DNA from: an uncultured Psychromonas sp.
GTDB lineage: Bacteria > Pseudomonadota > Gammaproteobacteria > Enterobacterales > Psychromonadaceae
Direction of reading: 5' to 3'
Assembly (NCBI RefSeq): GCF_947489755.1
Contig: NZ_CANLFB010000003.1
Coordinates: forward strand, 121,961-185,960
DNA: 64,000 nucleotides
Shown: positions 18,502 through 26,857 of the stretch, in pieces
Position numbering within the stretch: the stretch's first letter is position 1
Layout of the letters: each line of letters starts with the position of its first letter
Notes under the pieces: generated by a model
Databases searched by the model: none
The model's input: the letters and a program-made list of their open reading frames with translations, nothing else
Told to the model about the DNA's origin: nothing
Program-made: the position numbers and the translations under genes

Positions 18502-19913
18502 TATTGAAGTGCCTCAATTAAATCACGTACGTTTTTAAGTGGAATGATTTTTTGATCGCCTTTCACAAATTGTTGCATTGAAGCGTGGTAAGCGACAGAA
18601 GGAATAAAGATCTGTTTTTTTCCATGACTTAACGCTTCACGAACTCGAGGAACAATTTGTGGTATCTGACGCAGTTCTCCGGTTAAGGCTAACTCACCAA
18701 TAAACACAGCATCACTCGGTAACGGTTTTGAATTAATTGAGCTGAGTAAAGCTGCAGTTACTGCCATGTCGGTCGATGTTTCAGAGTCAGCCATTTTTAA
18801 ACCGCCCACTAAACTGATATTTATATCGTAATAAGTAGGAATTCCACCGTGTTTTTTGAGTACAGCAGTAATTAAAGATAAGCGACTGTATGAGACACCA
18901 ATACAGTTTCTAATTGATTTTTCACCTTCAACTTCCGTCGCTAAAGCTTGTATTTCAATTAATAGATTACGGGCACCATCTTTAATCACAGAGATAGCTG
19001 AGCCTTCAAAGTGTTCTTCACTACCCGACAAAAATAAGCGACTTGGATTATCAACAGAGCGCATGCCTTTTTCGGTCATTTGAAAAATACCCACTTGCTC
19101 AGTATCACCGAAACGGTTTTTGTCGGCACGTAAAATTCGTACAGAAGCATCATTCACTTCAATGTGAATTGCCGTATCAATAATATGTTTGAGTGTTTGT
19201 GGTCCCGCCATTTGTGAGTTCTTATTCACTTGCCCTACCAAGATAAGTGTAATGCCGTGTTGCTTACATAAACGGTTTAATATTTTTGCACAAGTTTTAA
19301 CTTGCGTGACACCACCTGCAGATCCATCGACGGAATTAGATTCAAAAGCTTGAATGGAATCGGCAATTAAAAACTTCACTTTATTTTCGATACATTGATT
19401 AACAATGTCTTCAATGCTGTCAGTATCTGATAATAAAAAATTATCTTCATTAAAATGTAGGTTTAACCTTTCAATGCCACGTTTAGCCCACTGACTTAAA
19501 CTTTCTTCTGCCGTGACATATAAAGTGGACATGGTTTGTGACATGACGGAAGCCACTTTAGTGAGTAGGGTGGTTTTACCTGAGCCCGGGTCGCCACTAA
19601 TTAATACCACTGAGCCCAATGTAATGCCATCACCCAATACCCGGTCTAATTCACTTAAGCCAGTTGAGACACGTTGTGCATTTTCTACTTGTACCGTTGA
19701 AATTCGTTGCACGCCATTAGTCGTGACACCGGCATAACCACCGACCTGATTTCGATTAATAGCGGCATTAACTGATTTAGTGGTACTCGATGCTTCGCGA
19801 AATTCAGTGATCGTATTCCAAGCTTTACATTCGCCACATTGCCCTTGCCATTTAGTATAATCAGCACCACAGTCACTGCATACGTAGGAAATTTTTGTTT
19901 TTGCTTTTGCCAT
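18501..19913 (-). CDS. radA: DNA repair protein RadA/Sms
   Basis: RadA is a RecA-related, DnaB-like branch-migration ATPase that helps process recombination intermediates. The order of domains is standard: a C4 zinc finger (Cys12, Cys15, Cys26, Cys29), the RecA-like core with Walker A GDPGSGKT (107-114), the RadA-specific KNRFG motif (~270), and a C-terminal Lon-like domain with FIGELALTGELRQIP. At 470 residues it is full length. GGAAAA precedes the ATG. An octamer tandem repeat lies 28 bp upstream, in the leader. It is read in the same direction as recX. Confidence 0.97.
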   Translation of the reverse strand: MAKAKTKISYVCSDCGADYTKWQGQCGECKAWNTITEFREASSTTKSVNAAINRNQVGGYAGVTTNGVQRISTVQVENAQRVSTGLSELDRVLGDGITLGSVVLISGDPGSGKTTLLTKVASVMSQTMSTLYVTAEESLSQWAKRGIERLNLHFNEDNFLLSDTDSIEDIVNQCIENKVKFLIADSIQAFESNSVDGSAGGVTQVKTCAKILNRLCKQHGITLILVGQVNKNSQMAGPQTLKHIIDTAIHIEVNDASVRILRADKNRFGDTEQVGIFQMTEKGMRSVDNPSRLFLSGSEEHFEGSAISVIKDGARNLLIEIQALATEVEGEKSIRNCIGVSYSRLSLITAVLKKHGGIPTYYDINISLVGGLKMADSETSTDMAVTAALLSSINSKPLPSDAVFIGELALTGELRQIPQIVPRVREALSHGKKQIFIPSVAYHASMQQFVKGDQKIIPLKNVRDLIEALQ

Positions 19914-19940
19914 GAATTTTTCCGTATTATCAAATCAGAC

Positions 19941-19988
19941 TTAATGTCTTAATGTCTTAATGTCTTAATGTCTTAATATCTTAGAGTC
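19941..19988. repeat. 8-bp tandem repeat in the radA leader
   Basis: The plus-strand unit TTAATGTC occurs four times exactly (19941-19972), then twice in degenerate form, TTAATATC and TTAGAGTC. The tract ends 28 bp upstream of the radA start codon, between recX and radA, where the radA promoter or leader must lie. Copy-number change would alter promoter or leader spacing in 8-bp steps. Confidence 0.9.
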
Positions 19989-20054
19989 TCAATCGTCTTA
20001 AGTGTTTTTTTAGACTTGTTTTTTGCACACCGTACTTTTATATATTTTAATTAT

Positions 20055-20717
20055 TTATTCATCTAACACTAACTGTTGATTAAATAACGTTATCGCTTGA
20101 TTGGACTTTGAATAGTCATAACCATGCGAAGTAAGATGTCTTAATGCTTTGGTTTTTTGTTTTTGATCTTCAATCACTACTTTGAATTTCTTAGAAAGCA
20201 ACAAACAAGCTTCATCGAGATCGTTAAACGTGGGTGTTGGAAAACCTTCATTATGTGATTCGATGGCTAATGCAATAATATCGAAACTATGCCCTTTAGC
20301 TTGTAGAAACCCCATCGCTTTCTGTTTTAAATGTTGCGTTACAATGGCTTCTCGATATTTATTACTTAATAATTGCTGAGCAGCATCGATGTAATTGAAT
20401 TCATTGTCATCAAATGTTTGTTTAATTAACAGTTCGCCAATACCTTTTAATTTTAAATCTTGTTTTATACGCGTTGCGCCATACCCTTTATTTTGTGAGC
20501 CACGAATAAAAGATTCCGTAAAACGTTGATCATCTAGATAATTATAATCTAAACATTCATTGATAACGGTCTCTATCCACGCTTGATTATCGGTTTTACG
20601 CTGAAGCTTTTTTAATAGCTCTGCTTGGCTATGGTCTCGACGTGATAAATGCCAAAAAGCACTTCGACGAACCCCATCAATATCCTTTGCAATCTTAATT
20701 GGCTTATTCGCAAACAT
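20055..20717 (-). CDS. recX: RecX family recombination regulator, long form
   Basis: RecX proteins bind RecA filaments and modulate RecA activity. The family core is visible: AFWHLSRRDHSQAELLKKL (~20-38), LDYNYLDDQRFTESFIRG (~57-74), GYGATRIKQDLKLKGI (~79-94). Further RecX-like three-helix repeats follow (SNKYREAIVTQHLKQKAMGFLQAKG, in two parts, and KTKALRHLTSHGYDYS). At 220 residues it exceeds E. coli RecX (166), consistent with an extra helical repeat. It is normally beside recA; here it sits upstream of radA and no recA is in the window, so it may be a RecX-like paralogue. Confidence 0.82.
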   Translation of the reverse strand: MFANKPIKIAKDIDGVRRSAFWHLSRRDHSQAELLKKLQRKTDNQAWIETVINECLDYNYLDDQRFTESFIRGSQNKGYGATRIKQDLKLKGIGELLIKQTFDDNEFNYIDAAQQLLSNKYREAIVTQHLKQKAMGFLQAKGHSFDIIALAIESHNEGFPTPTFNDLDEACLLLSKKFKVVIEDQKQKTKALRHLTSHGYDYSKSNQAITLFNQQLVLDE

Positions 20718-20924
20718 AATTGACTCACTTAAGTGTGTTTATATACAGTATAACGTTATATTAAATATTATTACAGGTATCTTGTGATAATTGAGCTGGT
20801 AGGTGTGATTAAAAGAGTTGTATTGTGTGATTATCACCCTATAATATGCGCCCCCATATTGGTATAACGAGATAGTTAACTAGGTTAGCTATAAGCTATC
20901 ACTAAAAATTTGGGACACATAATA

Positions 20925-20986
20925 AGCGGGTTCCCTCACCCCGTTGTTACATTAAAAAGTGGCAGTAAAAGCCACAATAAAAAGGT
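20925..20986 (+). promoter_or_regulatory. preQ1-I (type III-like) riboswitch controlling yhhQ
   Basis: The leader folds as a preQ1 class I pseudoknot. P1 is AGCGGG (20925-20930) with CCCGTT (20940-20945). The P1 loop TTCCCTCAC (20931-20939) contains CCT (20934-20936), which pairs with AGG (20983-20985), the Shine-Dalgarno sequence of yhhQ. The conserved ACCCC run (20938-20942) follows the loop. An inserted hairpin GTGGC/GCCAC (20959-20963, 20971-20975) lies before the A-rich tail ATAAAAAGG. This matches the E. coli yhhQ type III arrangement, in which the SD itself takes part in the fold. Ligand binding would hide the SD and stop translation. Confidence 0.75.
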
Positions 20987-20992
20987 CAAAAT

Positions 20993-21652
20993 ATGTTATC
21001 ACTTTCAAACACGCAAATTCGCCGTGCGCTTACGCTATTGGTTGGGTTTCACATCATTATCGTTTGTGCTAGTAACTATCTAGTACAATTGCCATTTACT
21101 TTATTTGGCTGGCACACTACATGGGGTGCTTTTAGTTTCCCTTTTGTTTACCTTGCAACGGATTTGACGGTCAGAATCTTCGGACAGAAGAATGCTCGAC
21201 GCATCATCTTTAAAGCCATGTTGCCTGCATTAGTTGTTTCTTATGTCATTGGGGTGTTATTTCACCAAGGAATATTCCAAGGGATGGATTCATTAGCTAA
21301 CTATAATAGTTTTGTGTTACGCATTGCTGCTGCAAGTTTTGCGGCGTATTTATTTGGGCAGTTACTTGATATTAAAGTATTTGCAAATTTACGCCTGACT
21401 AAATCTTGGTGGATTGCACCAACAGCATCCACTTTATTAGGTAACTTACTGGATACCTTAATCTTCTTCTCTTTAGCTTTTTACGCATCGACAGATGAGT
21501 TCATGGCGGCTAATTGGCCTGAAATTGCGATGGTAGATTACGGTTTTAAATTGTTAGTGAGCCTGTGTTTATTTTTACCGGCATATGGCGTGTTATTAAA
21601 AGTGTTGGAAAAACGTATTATCAAATTACCTGACCCAGTTTCTTTAGCTTAG
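20993..21652 (+). CDS. yhhQ: queuosine precursor (7-cyano-7-deazaguanine) transporter
   Basis: YhhQ is an inner-membrane VUT/COG1738 transporter that imports queuosine precursors (preQ0/preQ1). The 219-residue protein has about six transmembrane helices. Family signatures are FPFVYLATDLTVRIFG (~49-64), GNLLDTLIFFSLAFYAS (~148-164) and DYGFKLLVSLCLFLPAYGVL (~183-202). The start ATG is 7 bp beyond AAAAGG, which is part of the riboswitch upstream. It is monocistronic with a terminator at 21759. The riboswitch independently supports the function. Confidence 0.93.
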   Translation: MLSLSNTQIRRALTLLVGFHIIIVCASNYLVQLPFTLFGWHTTWGAFSFPFVYLATDLTVRIFGQKNARRIIFKAMLPALVVSYVIGVLFHQGIFQGMDSLANYNSFVLRIAAASFAAYLFGQLLDIKVFANLRLTKSWWIAPTASTLLGNLLDTLIFFSLAFYASTDEFMAANWPEIAMVDYGFKLLVSLCLFLPAYGVLLKVLEKRIIKLPDPVSLA

Positions 21653-21758
21653 AAGCCATATTTATAAGCTATATTTAAAAACAATACTTAGAAACAATAT
21701 GTTAGATGGAATAGTTTCTAAAAACACCTAACAAAAAATAATTTTTTATTAAAATAAT

Positions 21759-21806
21759 CAGCCAATAAAAAGTTCAAAGGGAGAGCTTCTTATTGGCTGT
21801 TTTAGT
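21759..21806 (+). terminator. intrinsic terminator of yhhQ
   Basis: CAGCCAATAA (21759-21768) pairs with TTATTGGCTG (21790-21799), followed by TTTTAGTTTT. The rest of the gap to 22026 shows no gene. Confidence 0.8.
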
Positions 21807-22026
21807 TTTAATCCCTTAATAAATAATCTTTTCTTAATAACCTAATCATCTACTTATATCGATTATTGATCATTCATTATAATCTTATTGTTTTTAGATT
21901 CAGATAATAAGTGATTAATTCTAATCTTGTCTTTTAGAAAATAGAATATAATTTATATGGATGAACTGCTAATATCATTAACCGTTCATGTCTTATTAGA
22001 AGTGTATTACTAACGGGAAACTAAGT

Positions 22027-22791
22027 TTATTTCGAATAAACTTGTTGTAACGATGACCATTCAATATCTTCCCAACTATCAGGGTTTGGCCATTGTTCAG
22101 GGGAAGCCGTTAAATCAAGATATTCAACCTTAGTGACTGGATCGCCTTCAAATACATTATCAACAACAATTTTTGAATTTGGAGCGGTACAAATAGTTAA
22201 ATCAGTTTTCATCTTTAATAATAACTTAGGGTCAACCTTGTCATTCTGACTTTCATAATCATAAATAACTCTAATATTTTTTTGTTTAGAAACAGGGTGC
22301 TTCAATAACAAAAAATATAACAAACCACCGTGTTTTGGCTCTTTAAAACATTTTACTGATTTTACTTTATAACGTTCAGCCTGAATTTTTTGTGCCGCTA
22401 AATCAGCCTTAACATAGGTATAACCGCTTTCAGAGGTTGATAACCACTTTCTCGTTGAGTTAATAGCAAATAATCCAGCAACAATAATGGCTATAGGGAA
22501 TATAACCGTTGAGTAATCACTACTAACACCAATATCGATAGAGGCAAAGGTTGTCAATATTAAGCTACTGAGGAACCAAAGAATACAAAATCCAAACAAT
22601 GAAAATACCCAAAATACAGCAGTATTGAGTGCCGCTTTAAGGTAGCGCTTTTTAGGGGCTGGTAACGTCCCCAATACGTGAGCCAAAAAGAGATGTTCTA
22701 TTTCAGTCATATCACGTAAGAGATCAGTGCTTATATCGTTGTTATTTTGCTTGTTATTCTTTTTGTTATTCTTTTTGTTAGTCTCGTTCAT
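22027..22791 (-). CDS. unknown two-helix membrane protein
   Basis: I do not recognise this 254-residue protein. It opens with a Lys/Asn-rich low-complexity stretch (~1-20). A cytoplasmic segment TEIEHLFLAHVLGTLPAPKKRYLKAAL (two parts, ~31-57) precedes two transmembrane helices (~60-84 and ~95-113). A soluble C-terminal domain (~120-254) has mixed strands and helices with YDYESQNDKVDPKLLLK and a Trp-rich end (QWPNPDSWEDIEWSS). Both termini are probably cytoplasmic. It is read in the same direction as, and 31 bp downstream of, the DUF2960 gene, so the two may be co-transcribed. Confidence 0.6.
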   Translation of the reverse strand: MNETNKKNNKKNNKQNNNDISTDLLRDMTEIEHLFLAHVLGTLPAPKKRYLKAALNTAVFWVFSLFGFCILWFLSSLILTTFASIDIGVSSDYSTVIFPIAIIVAGLFAINSTRKWLSTSESGYTYVKADLAAQKIQAERYKVKSVKCFKEPKHGGLLYFLLLKHPVSKQKNIRVIYDYESQNDKVDPKLLLKMKTDLTICTAPNSKIVVDNVFEGDPVTKVEYLDLTASPEQWPNPDSWEDIEWSSLQQVYSK

Positions 22792-22822
22792 ATAGCGCTA
22801 TCCACAATGATCTTGAGCGAAC

Positions 22823-23092
22823 TTATTTTTCTTTCTTTTCTTTGTCTTTAGTTTCGTCTCTTACAAATTTTATGTCTGAAAAACCCATGCGTTCAAATTC
22901 ATTTGCACGGTAGTTTTTCATGATACCTTGACCACGTGAACTCATCTCAAGTTGCTTTTCCATCGCCCAAAATGATGTTAAGTCAACATCTTCTGCTGCG
23001 GCTACCGCTTCAAAAATATCAAAGTGTTGGCTGAATGAAAATGCGATAGTTTTTTTAGTGCCTTGATAAAAATAAGTTACTTGGCGTGCCAT
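22823..23092 (-). CDS. DUF2960 family protein
   Basis: The 89-residue protein matches DUF2960: MARQVTYFYQGTKKTIAFSF (1-20), HFDIFEAVAAAEDVDLTSFW (~22-41), AMEKQLEMSSRGQGIMKNYR, then FERMGFSDIKFVRDE. It ends in a Lys/Glu-rich tail. The family is small, cytosolic and of unknown function, mostly in marine gammaproteobacteria. The ATG at 23092 (MARQ) is chosen over an upstream in-frame start at 23131 because family members begin at MAR. Confidence 0.82.
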   Translation of the reverse strand: MARQVTYFYQGTKKTIAFSFSQHFDIFEAVAAAEDVDLTSFWAMEKQLEMSSRGQGIMKNYRANEFERMGFSDIKFVRDETKDKEKKEK

Positions 23093-23476
23093 AAAAATTG
23101 TCTCTATAAATAAAAAAAAAGATTTTAACACAGCTTTAAGTGTTGCTATAACATCCTTTTAAATTTAATCAAAGATACCCCTATAATAAGGATTCCGTTG
23201 TTATATACAGTAAAATAAAACAGTCATTAGTGTGTATTTATTAGGGTGAAGTTTATTTCGTTATTATTAAAGTCTTTGTTTTGGGTATTTTGAGTCATTT
23301 AATAGGCTAAAGTGTTATAAAACTCTGATAATAAGCACTGTAATACGCATTTTAGTCGTTTTACCTTGGGTTGTTTTAGGTTGTTGATATAATATTCAGC
23401 AACAACTTAATCATTTATTGAATTTTGAGCTTAGTCGCTATTCATCAATCAATTACTTAAATATAAAGGCTTTAAT
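23093..23476. other. intergenic region upstream of the acyl-CoA synthetase
   Basis: This 384-bp divergent gap is AT-rich and carries the promoters of the DUF2960 and acyl-CoA synthetase genes. No repeat, terminator or small gene was recognised. Confidence 0.4.
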
Positions 23477-25201
23477 ATGTCGCTTAATCTTTCTCATAAC
23501 AATTTAATGTCTTTAGCTGACCATTCATTTAAAAAATATGCGTCCAATACATTTGTGTGCAATGTAGGTGAAGAAGGGCTTACTTATCAAGAAGCACAGC
23601 AAAAAGTCATTCAATTGCAAGCCATGTTTAAAGATTTAGGACTAAAGCAAGGTGATAAAATTGCAATATGCAGTGAAAATATGCCACATTGGGGGATCGT
23701 TTATTTAGCGATCACTGCGATGGGCGCTATCGCGGTTCCTATTTTGCCAGATTTTCATACTAATGAAATTCATCACATAATTAAACACTCTGAAGTGAAA
23801 GCTGTTTTTGTTTCTCAAAAATTGAGTGCTAAATTAAATGAAGATGATTTTAGTTCGAGCTTATCTTATGTGTTCTCACTAGAAACATTTGATTTAATTG
23901 AAGATAAAACACCTAAACACTCAGAATTTTTCGTTAAAGGCGTTCAAACTATTGCGCAAATGAAAGACAAAGCAATACAGTTTGCACAACAAAAGAAATT
24001 GTTGAAAATGAGTGAGATAGACAATACCTTGACCATTAATCCAAACGATCTAGCTGTGATTATTTATACGTCAGGGACAACCGGTCAATCAAAAGGCGTG
24101 ATGCTAAGTCATTACAACTTAATGGCGCAACTTTACCAAGCGAATACATTGACAGATATACATGATCAAGATCGCTTCCTTTCTATATTACCTTTAGCAC
24201 ATACCTTTGAATGTTCAGTTGGTTTCTTAGTGCCTTTTTCAAATGGTGGATCGATACATTACATTAACCGTGTACCTTCCCCAAAAATCATCTTAGCGGC
24301 AATGCAAACCGTTAAACCTACTTGTATGTTAAGTGTGCCGCTGGTGATTGAGAAAATTTATAAAAACAAAATATTAGTTGAGTTTAATAAAAATAAACTG
24401 ATTAAATATCTGTACAACAATGTCAGCTTTGCACGTAAAAAGCTTAATAAAATAGCCGGTCAAAAACTAATGGAAAGTTTTGGTGGTGAAATGAAATTCT
24501 TTGGTATTGGTGGCGCTAAATTATCAAGCTACGTTGAACAGTTCTTATTAGAAGCTAACTTTCCTTATGCGATTGGTTACGGATTAACGGAAACCGCGCC
24601 TATTATTGCTGGTGCTGTCCCTGGAAATACGCGTTTAGGCACAACAGGCATATTTGTACCTGATATGGAATATCGATTCATTAAACAAAATGAAGAAGAT
24701 AAAGAGGGCGAGTTACACGTTCGAGGTCCTAACGTGATGTTAGGTTATTACAAAGAAGATGAGCGTACAAAAGAAGTATTAGACGAAGATGGGTGGTTTA
24801 ATACTGGTGATTTAGGTTATGCGGATGAAATGGGAATTTTAACCATTAGTGGCCGTACTAAAAATGTCATCATCAGCTCTAGTGGTGAAAATATTTATCC
24901 AGAGTCGATAGAAAATGTGATCAATCGTCATCCTTTAGTGATTGATTCAATGGTCTATGAGCTAGAGAAAAAACTCGTTGCTAAAATTTATATCGATTAT
25001 GACCTGTTTGATGAGCAACATAATCTTAAAACAGAAACCGATGCTGACTTACACAAAGAGATCTTGGTGTTGTTAGAAGACATTAAAAATGAATCAAATG
25101 GACTTTTATCTTCATTCTCTAAGCTGAACTCAGTGGTGGAACAAACAGAACCTTTTATCAAAACACCAACAAAGAAGATCAAACGTTATATGCACATGTA
25201 A
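23477..25201 (+). CDS. AMP-forming long-chain acyl-CoA synthetase
   Basis: The enzyme activates a fatty acid via an acyl-adenylate to acyl-CoA. The 574-residue protein has all ANL-superfamily motifs: IIYTSGTTGQSKGVMLSH (~194-211), IGYGLTETAPI (~365-375), GWFNTGDLGY (~438-447), and the C-terminal lysine segment KTPTKKIKRY (~562-571). Unlike E. coli FadD the N-terminus lacks a long extension. It is predicted cytosolic or membrane-associated. The gene stands alone. In a PUFA producer it could activate exogenous or released long-chain acids, but the chain specificity cannot be read from sequence. Confidence 0.88.
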   Translation: MSLNLSHNNLMSLADHSFKKYASNTFVCNVGEEGLTYQEAQQKVIQLQAMFKDLGLKQGDKIAICSENMPHWGIVYLAITAMGAIAVPILPDFHTNEIHHIIKHSEVKAVFVSQKLSAKLNEDDFSSSLSYVFSLETFDLIEDKTPKHSEFFVKGVQTIAQMKDKAIQFAQQKKLLKMSEIDNTLTINPNDLAVIIYTSGTTGQSKGVMLSHYNLMAQLYQANTLTDIHDQDRFLSILPLAHTFECSVGFLVPFSNGGSIHYINRVPSPKIILAAMQTVKPTCMLSVPLVIEKIYKNKILVEFNKNKLIKYLYNNVSFARKKLNKIAGQKLMESFGGEMKFFGIGGAKLSSYVEQFLLEANFPYAIGYGLTETAPIIAGAVPGNTRLGTTGIFVPDMEYRFIKQNEEDKEGELHVRGPNVMLGYYKEDERTKEVLDEDGWFNTGDLGYADEMGILTISGRTKNVIISSSGENIYPESIENVINRHPLVIDSMVYELEKKLVAKIYIDYDLFDEQHNLKTETDADLHKEILVLLEDIKNESNGLLSSFSKLNSVVEQTEPFIKTPTKKIKRYMHM

Positions 25202-25504
25202 CTCGTTTAGTTCATCGAATACGCCTAGTTTAGTCATGCTGATTAAGCTGGGTGATTTATAGGTTATTTCATTTGCTGCTCTGTTGATCGCTCTTCCTTA
25301 AATTAAAAATGAGGAAGTTGATCACATATTATTCAACCTCTTTAAGCCCCACGCTTTAATTGCACTTTATGCTGATTCAAATCAAAGTTGCTAAGGCTCT
25401 CATTAAATACATTGTCACTACGTAGTTAGTACGCGGTGACGGTATAGCGACTACCTACACTTCATTAATAAATGTTAATACTCAATGTAGTTAAGGAGCT
25501 AAGA
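25202..25504. other. intergenic region before the DUF3149 gene
   Basis: About 300 bp with no recognisable gene or strong hairpin. TTAAGGAG at its right end is the ribosome binding site for the DUF3149 gene. Confidence 0.4.
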
Positions 25505-25639
25505 ATGGAATTTTTCGCTATGTTATTGGACGATCCTATCGTGGCGGCAGGTGTCGCTGTGATTGTTAGTACAACTTGTATCATCGGTTATATCGCTTAC
25601 TATTTTATTAAAAATGTCATCAATTCTAAACCTCGTTAG
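25505..25639 (+). CDS. DUF3149 single-helix small membrane protein
   Basis: A 44-residue ORF begins at ATG 25505 behind AAGGAG. The sequence MEFFAMLLDDPIVAAGVAVI continues through one hydrophobic helix into YYFIKNVINSKPR. This matches DUF3149, small single-TM proteins with the pattern L-x-D/N-P-(V/I), a hydrophobic helix, then YYFI/L-K. Function is unknown. The strong ribosome binding site, the family match and the isolated position support a real gene. Confidence 0.72.
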   Translation: MEFFAMLLDDPIVAAGVAVIVSTTCIIGYIAYYFIKNVINSKPR

Positions 25640-25712
25640 TTTTATCGAATAATTTAATGCTTGTTTCGTTGAAGTGTAATAATGATTTGAGCGATTTTAT
25701 CGGTCATTGATA

Positions 25713-25917
25713 GCAGTTTAATTTGACTGATCAATTTGAAGAGCCTATCGATGGCAGGTTAATTTGACTGGCCAATTTGAAGAGCTTATCGATGGCAGGT
25801 TATTTTGACTGACCAATTTGAAGAGCTTATCGATGATAGGTTAATTTGACTGAATAATTTGAAGAGGTTAGTGATGGTAGCTTCTTTGGATTAGTCAATT
25901 TAAACAGGTTATTAATA
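25713..25917. repeat. 41-bp tandem repeat, five copies
   Basis: Copies start at 25713, 25754, 25795, 25836 and 25877. The consensus carries GGTTAATTTGACTG, CAATTTGAAGAG and TTATCGATG. Copies 1-3 are nearly identical, copy 4 has several changes, and copy 5 is clearly degenerate. The tract is non-coding (41 is not a multiple of three) and fills the gap between the DUF3149 gene and ppiC. The rest of that gap, up to 26199, shows nothing recognisable. Confidence 0.88.
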
Positions 25918-26199
25918 AAGCCTGTCTTCATTACTCACTATAGGAGTAATGTTCTTAGCGATGTTGATCAACGGAAAGCTAAAAATAGAGATCACAAGTA
26001 ACCGTTTTAACCTTTAATAAAGTGTATAGTTTCTACTTTATACGTGTATTTTACGGCTATTAACTTCTTCTAAATCATTGTCAGCGACAACCACTTTCGC
26101 AGCTTAACCGCACTAATAGGTATCAGTGAATAATAGTTATTAGTTAAAATACAGGTATAATTATGCAAAGTAATATTGTCTAAAAAAGAGATTTAAATC

Positions 26200-26478
26200 A
26201 TGGCTAAAACCGCATCAGCACTTCATATCCTAGTAAAACATCAAGATAAAGCAGAAGATATTATTGCTCAATTAAAAAAGGGCGCTAAGTTTCAAACGTT
26301 AGCAAAAAAGTATTCAACTTGTCCGTCAGGTAAAAAAGGAGGGGATTTAGGTGAGTTTAAAAAAGGACAAATGGTACCTGCGTTTGACAAGGTCTGCTTT
26401 AATGCTGAGTTAATCACTCCACACTTAGTAAAAACCAAACACGGTTGGCATGTTGTTAAAATTTTATATAGAACTTAA
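26200..26478 (+). CDS. ppiC: peptidyl-prolyl cis-trans isomerase (parvulin)
   Basis: A stand-alone cytosolic parvulin of 92 residues, nearly the length of E. coli PpiC (93). Visible motifs are [15 protein letters not shown] (~7-21, first catalytic His), [20 protein letters not shown] (~31-50), [17 protein letters not shown] (~52-68), and the C-terminal [13 protein letters not shown] (second His). It catalyses Xaa-Pro isomerisation. There is no signal peptide. AGAGATTTAAATC precedes the ATG, giving only a modest ribosome binding site. Confidence 0.95.
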   Translation: MAKTASALHILVKHQDKAEDIIAQLKKGAKFQTLAKKYSTCPSGKKGGDLGEFKKGQMVPAFDKVCFNAELITPHLVKTKHGWHVVKILYRT

Positions 26479-26857
26479 TCAGAATCTCATCATCATTTGC
26501 CTTGAGTCGTTATAGTTAAGTTATGCTCTTCGACTTTTTACGGGCTTCAATCTCTATATTTTTATATCCTTTGTTAAAACAAACTGGCATATTCAAATAT
26601 TTCATAATTCCTCTAATCATAAAGAAGTAATTGCATTATAAAATGATGTTATTCATTTATTTTTTAAGATATCTATTTGTTTTATGGTTATTTTTTTGAT
26701 TTTAATGTTTCTGAGTGTCACAATCAGTTTATTAAAGATGGATCTTAATTCCGATGAAAAATGATGGCTTATTAATTACAAAATAACAATAACAATAACA
26801 ATAAAAGTAATATTAAACCATTGACCTCAACACCTAGCTAATGAGTGCCTCATTAAA
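26479..26857. other. intergenic region before the J-domain gene
   Basis: This 379-bp AT-rich gap shows only a short AACAAT-type microrepeat near 26780-26800. No gene or terminator was recognised. Confidence 0.4.
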
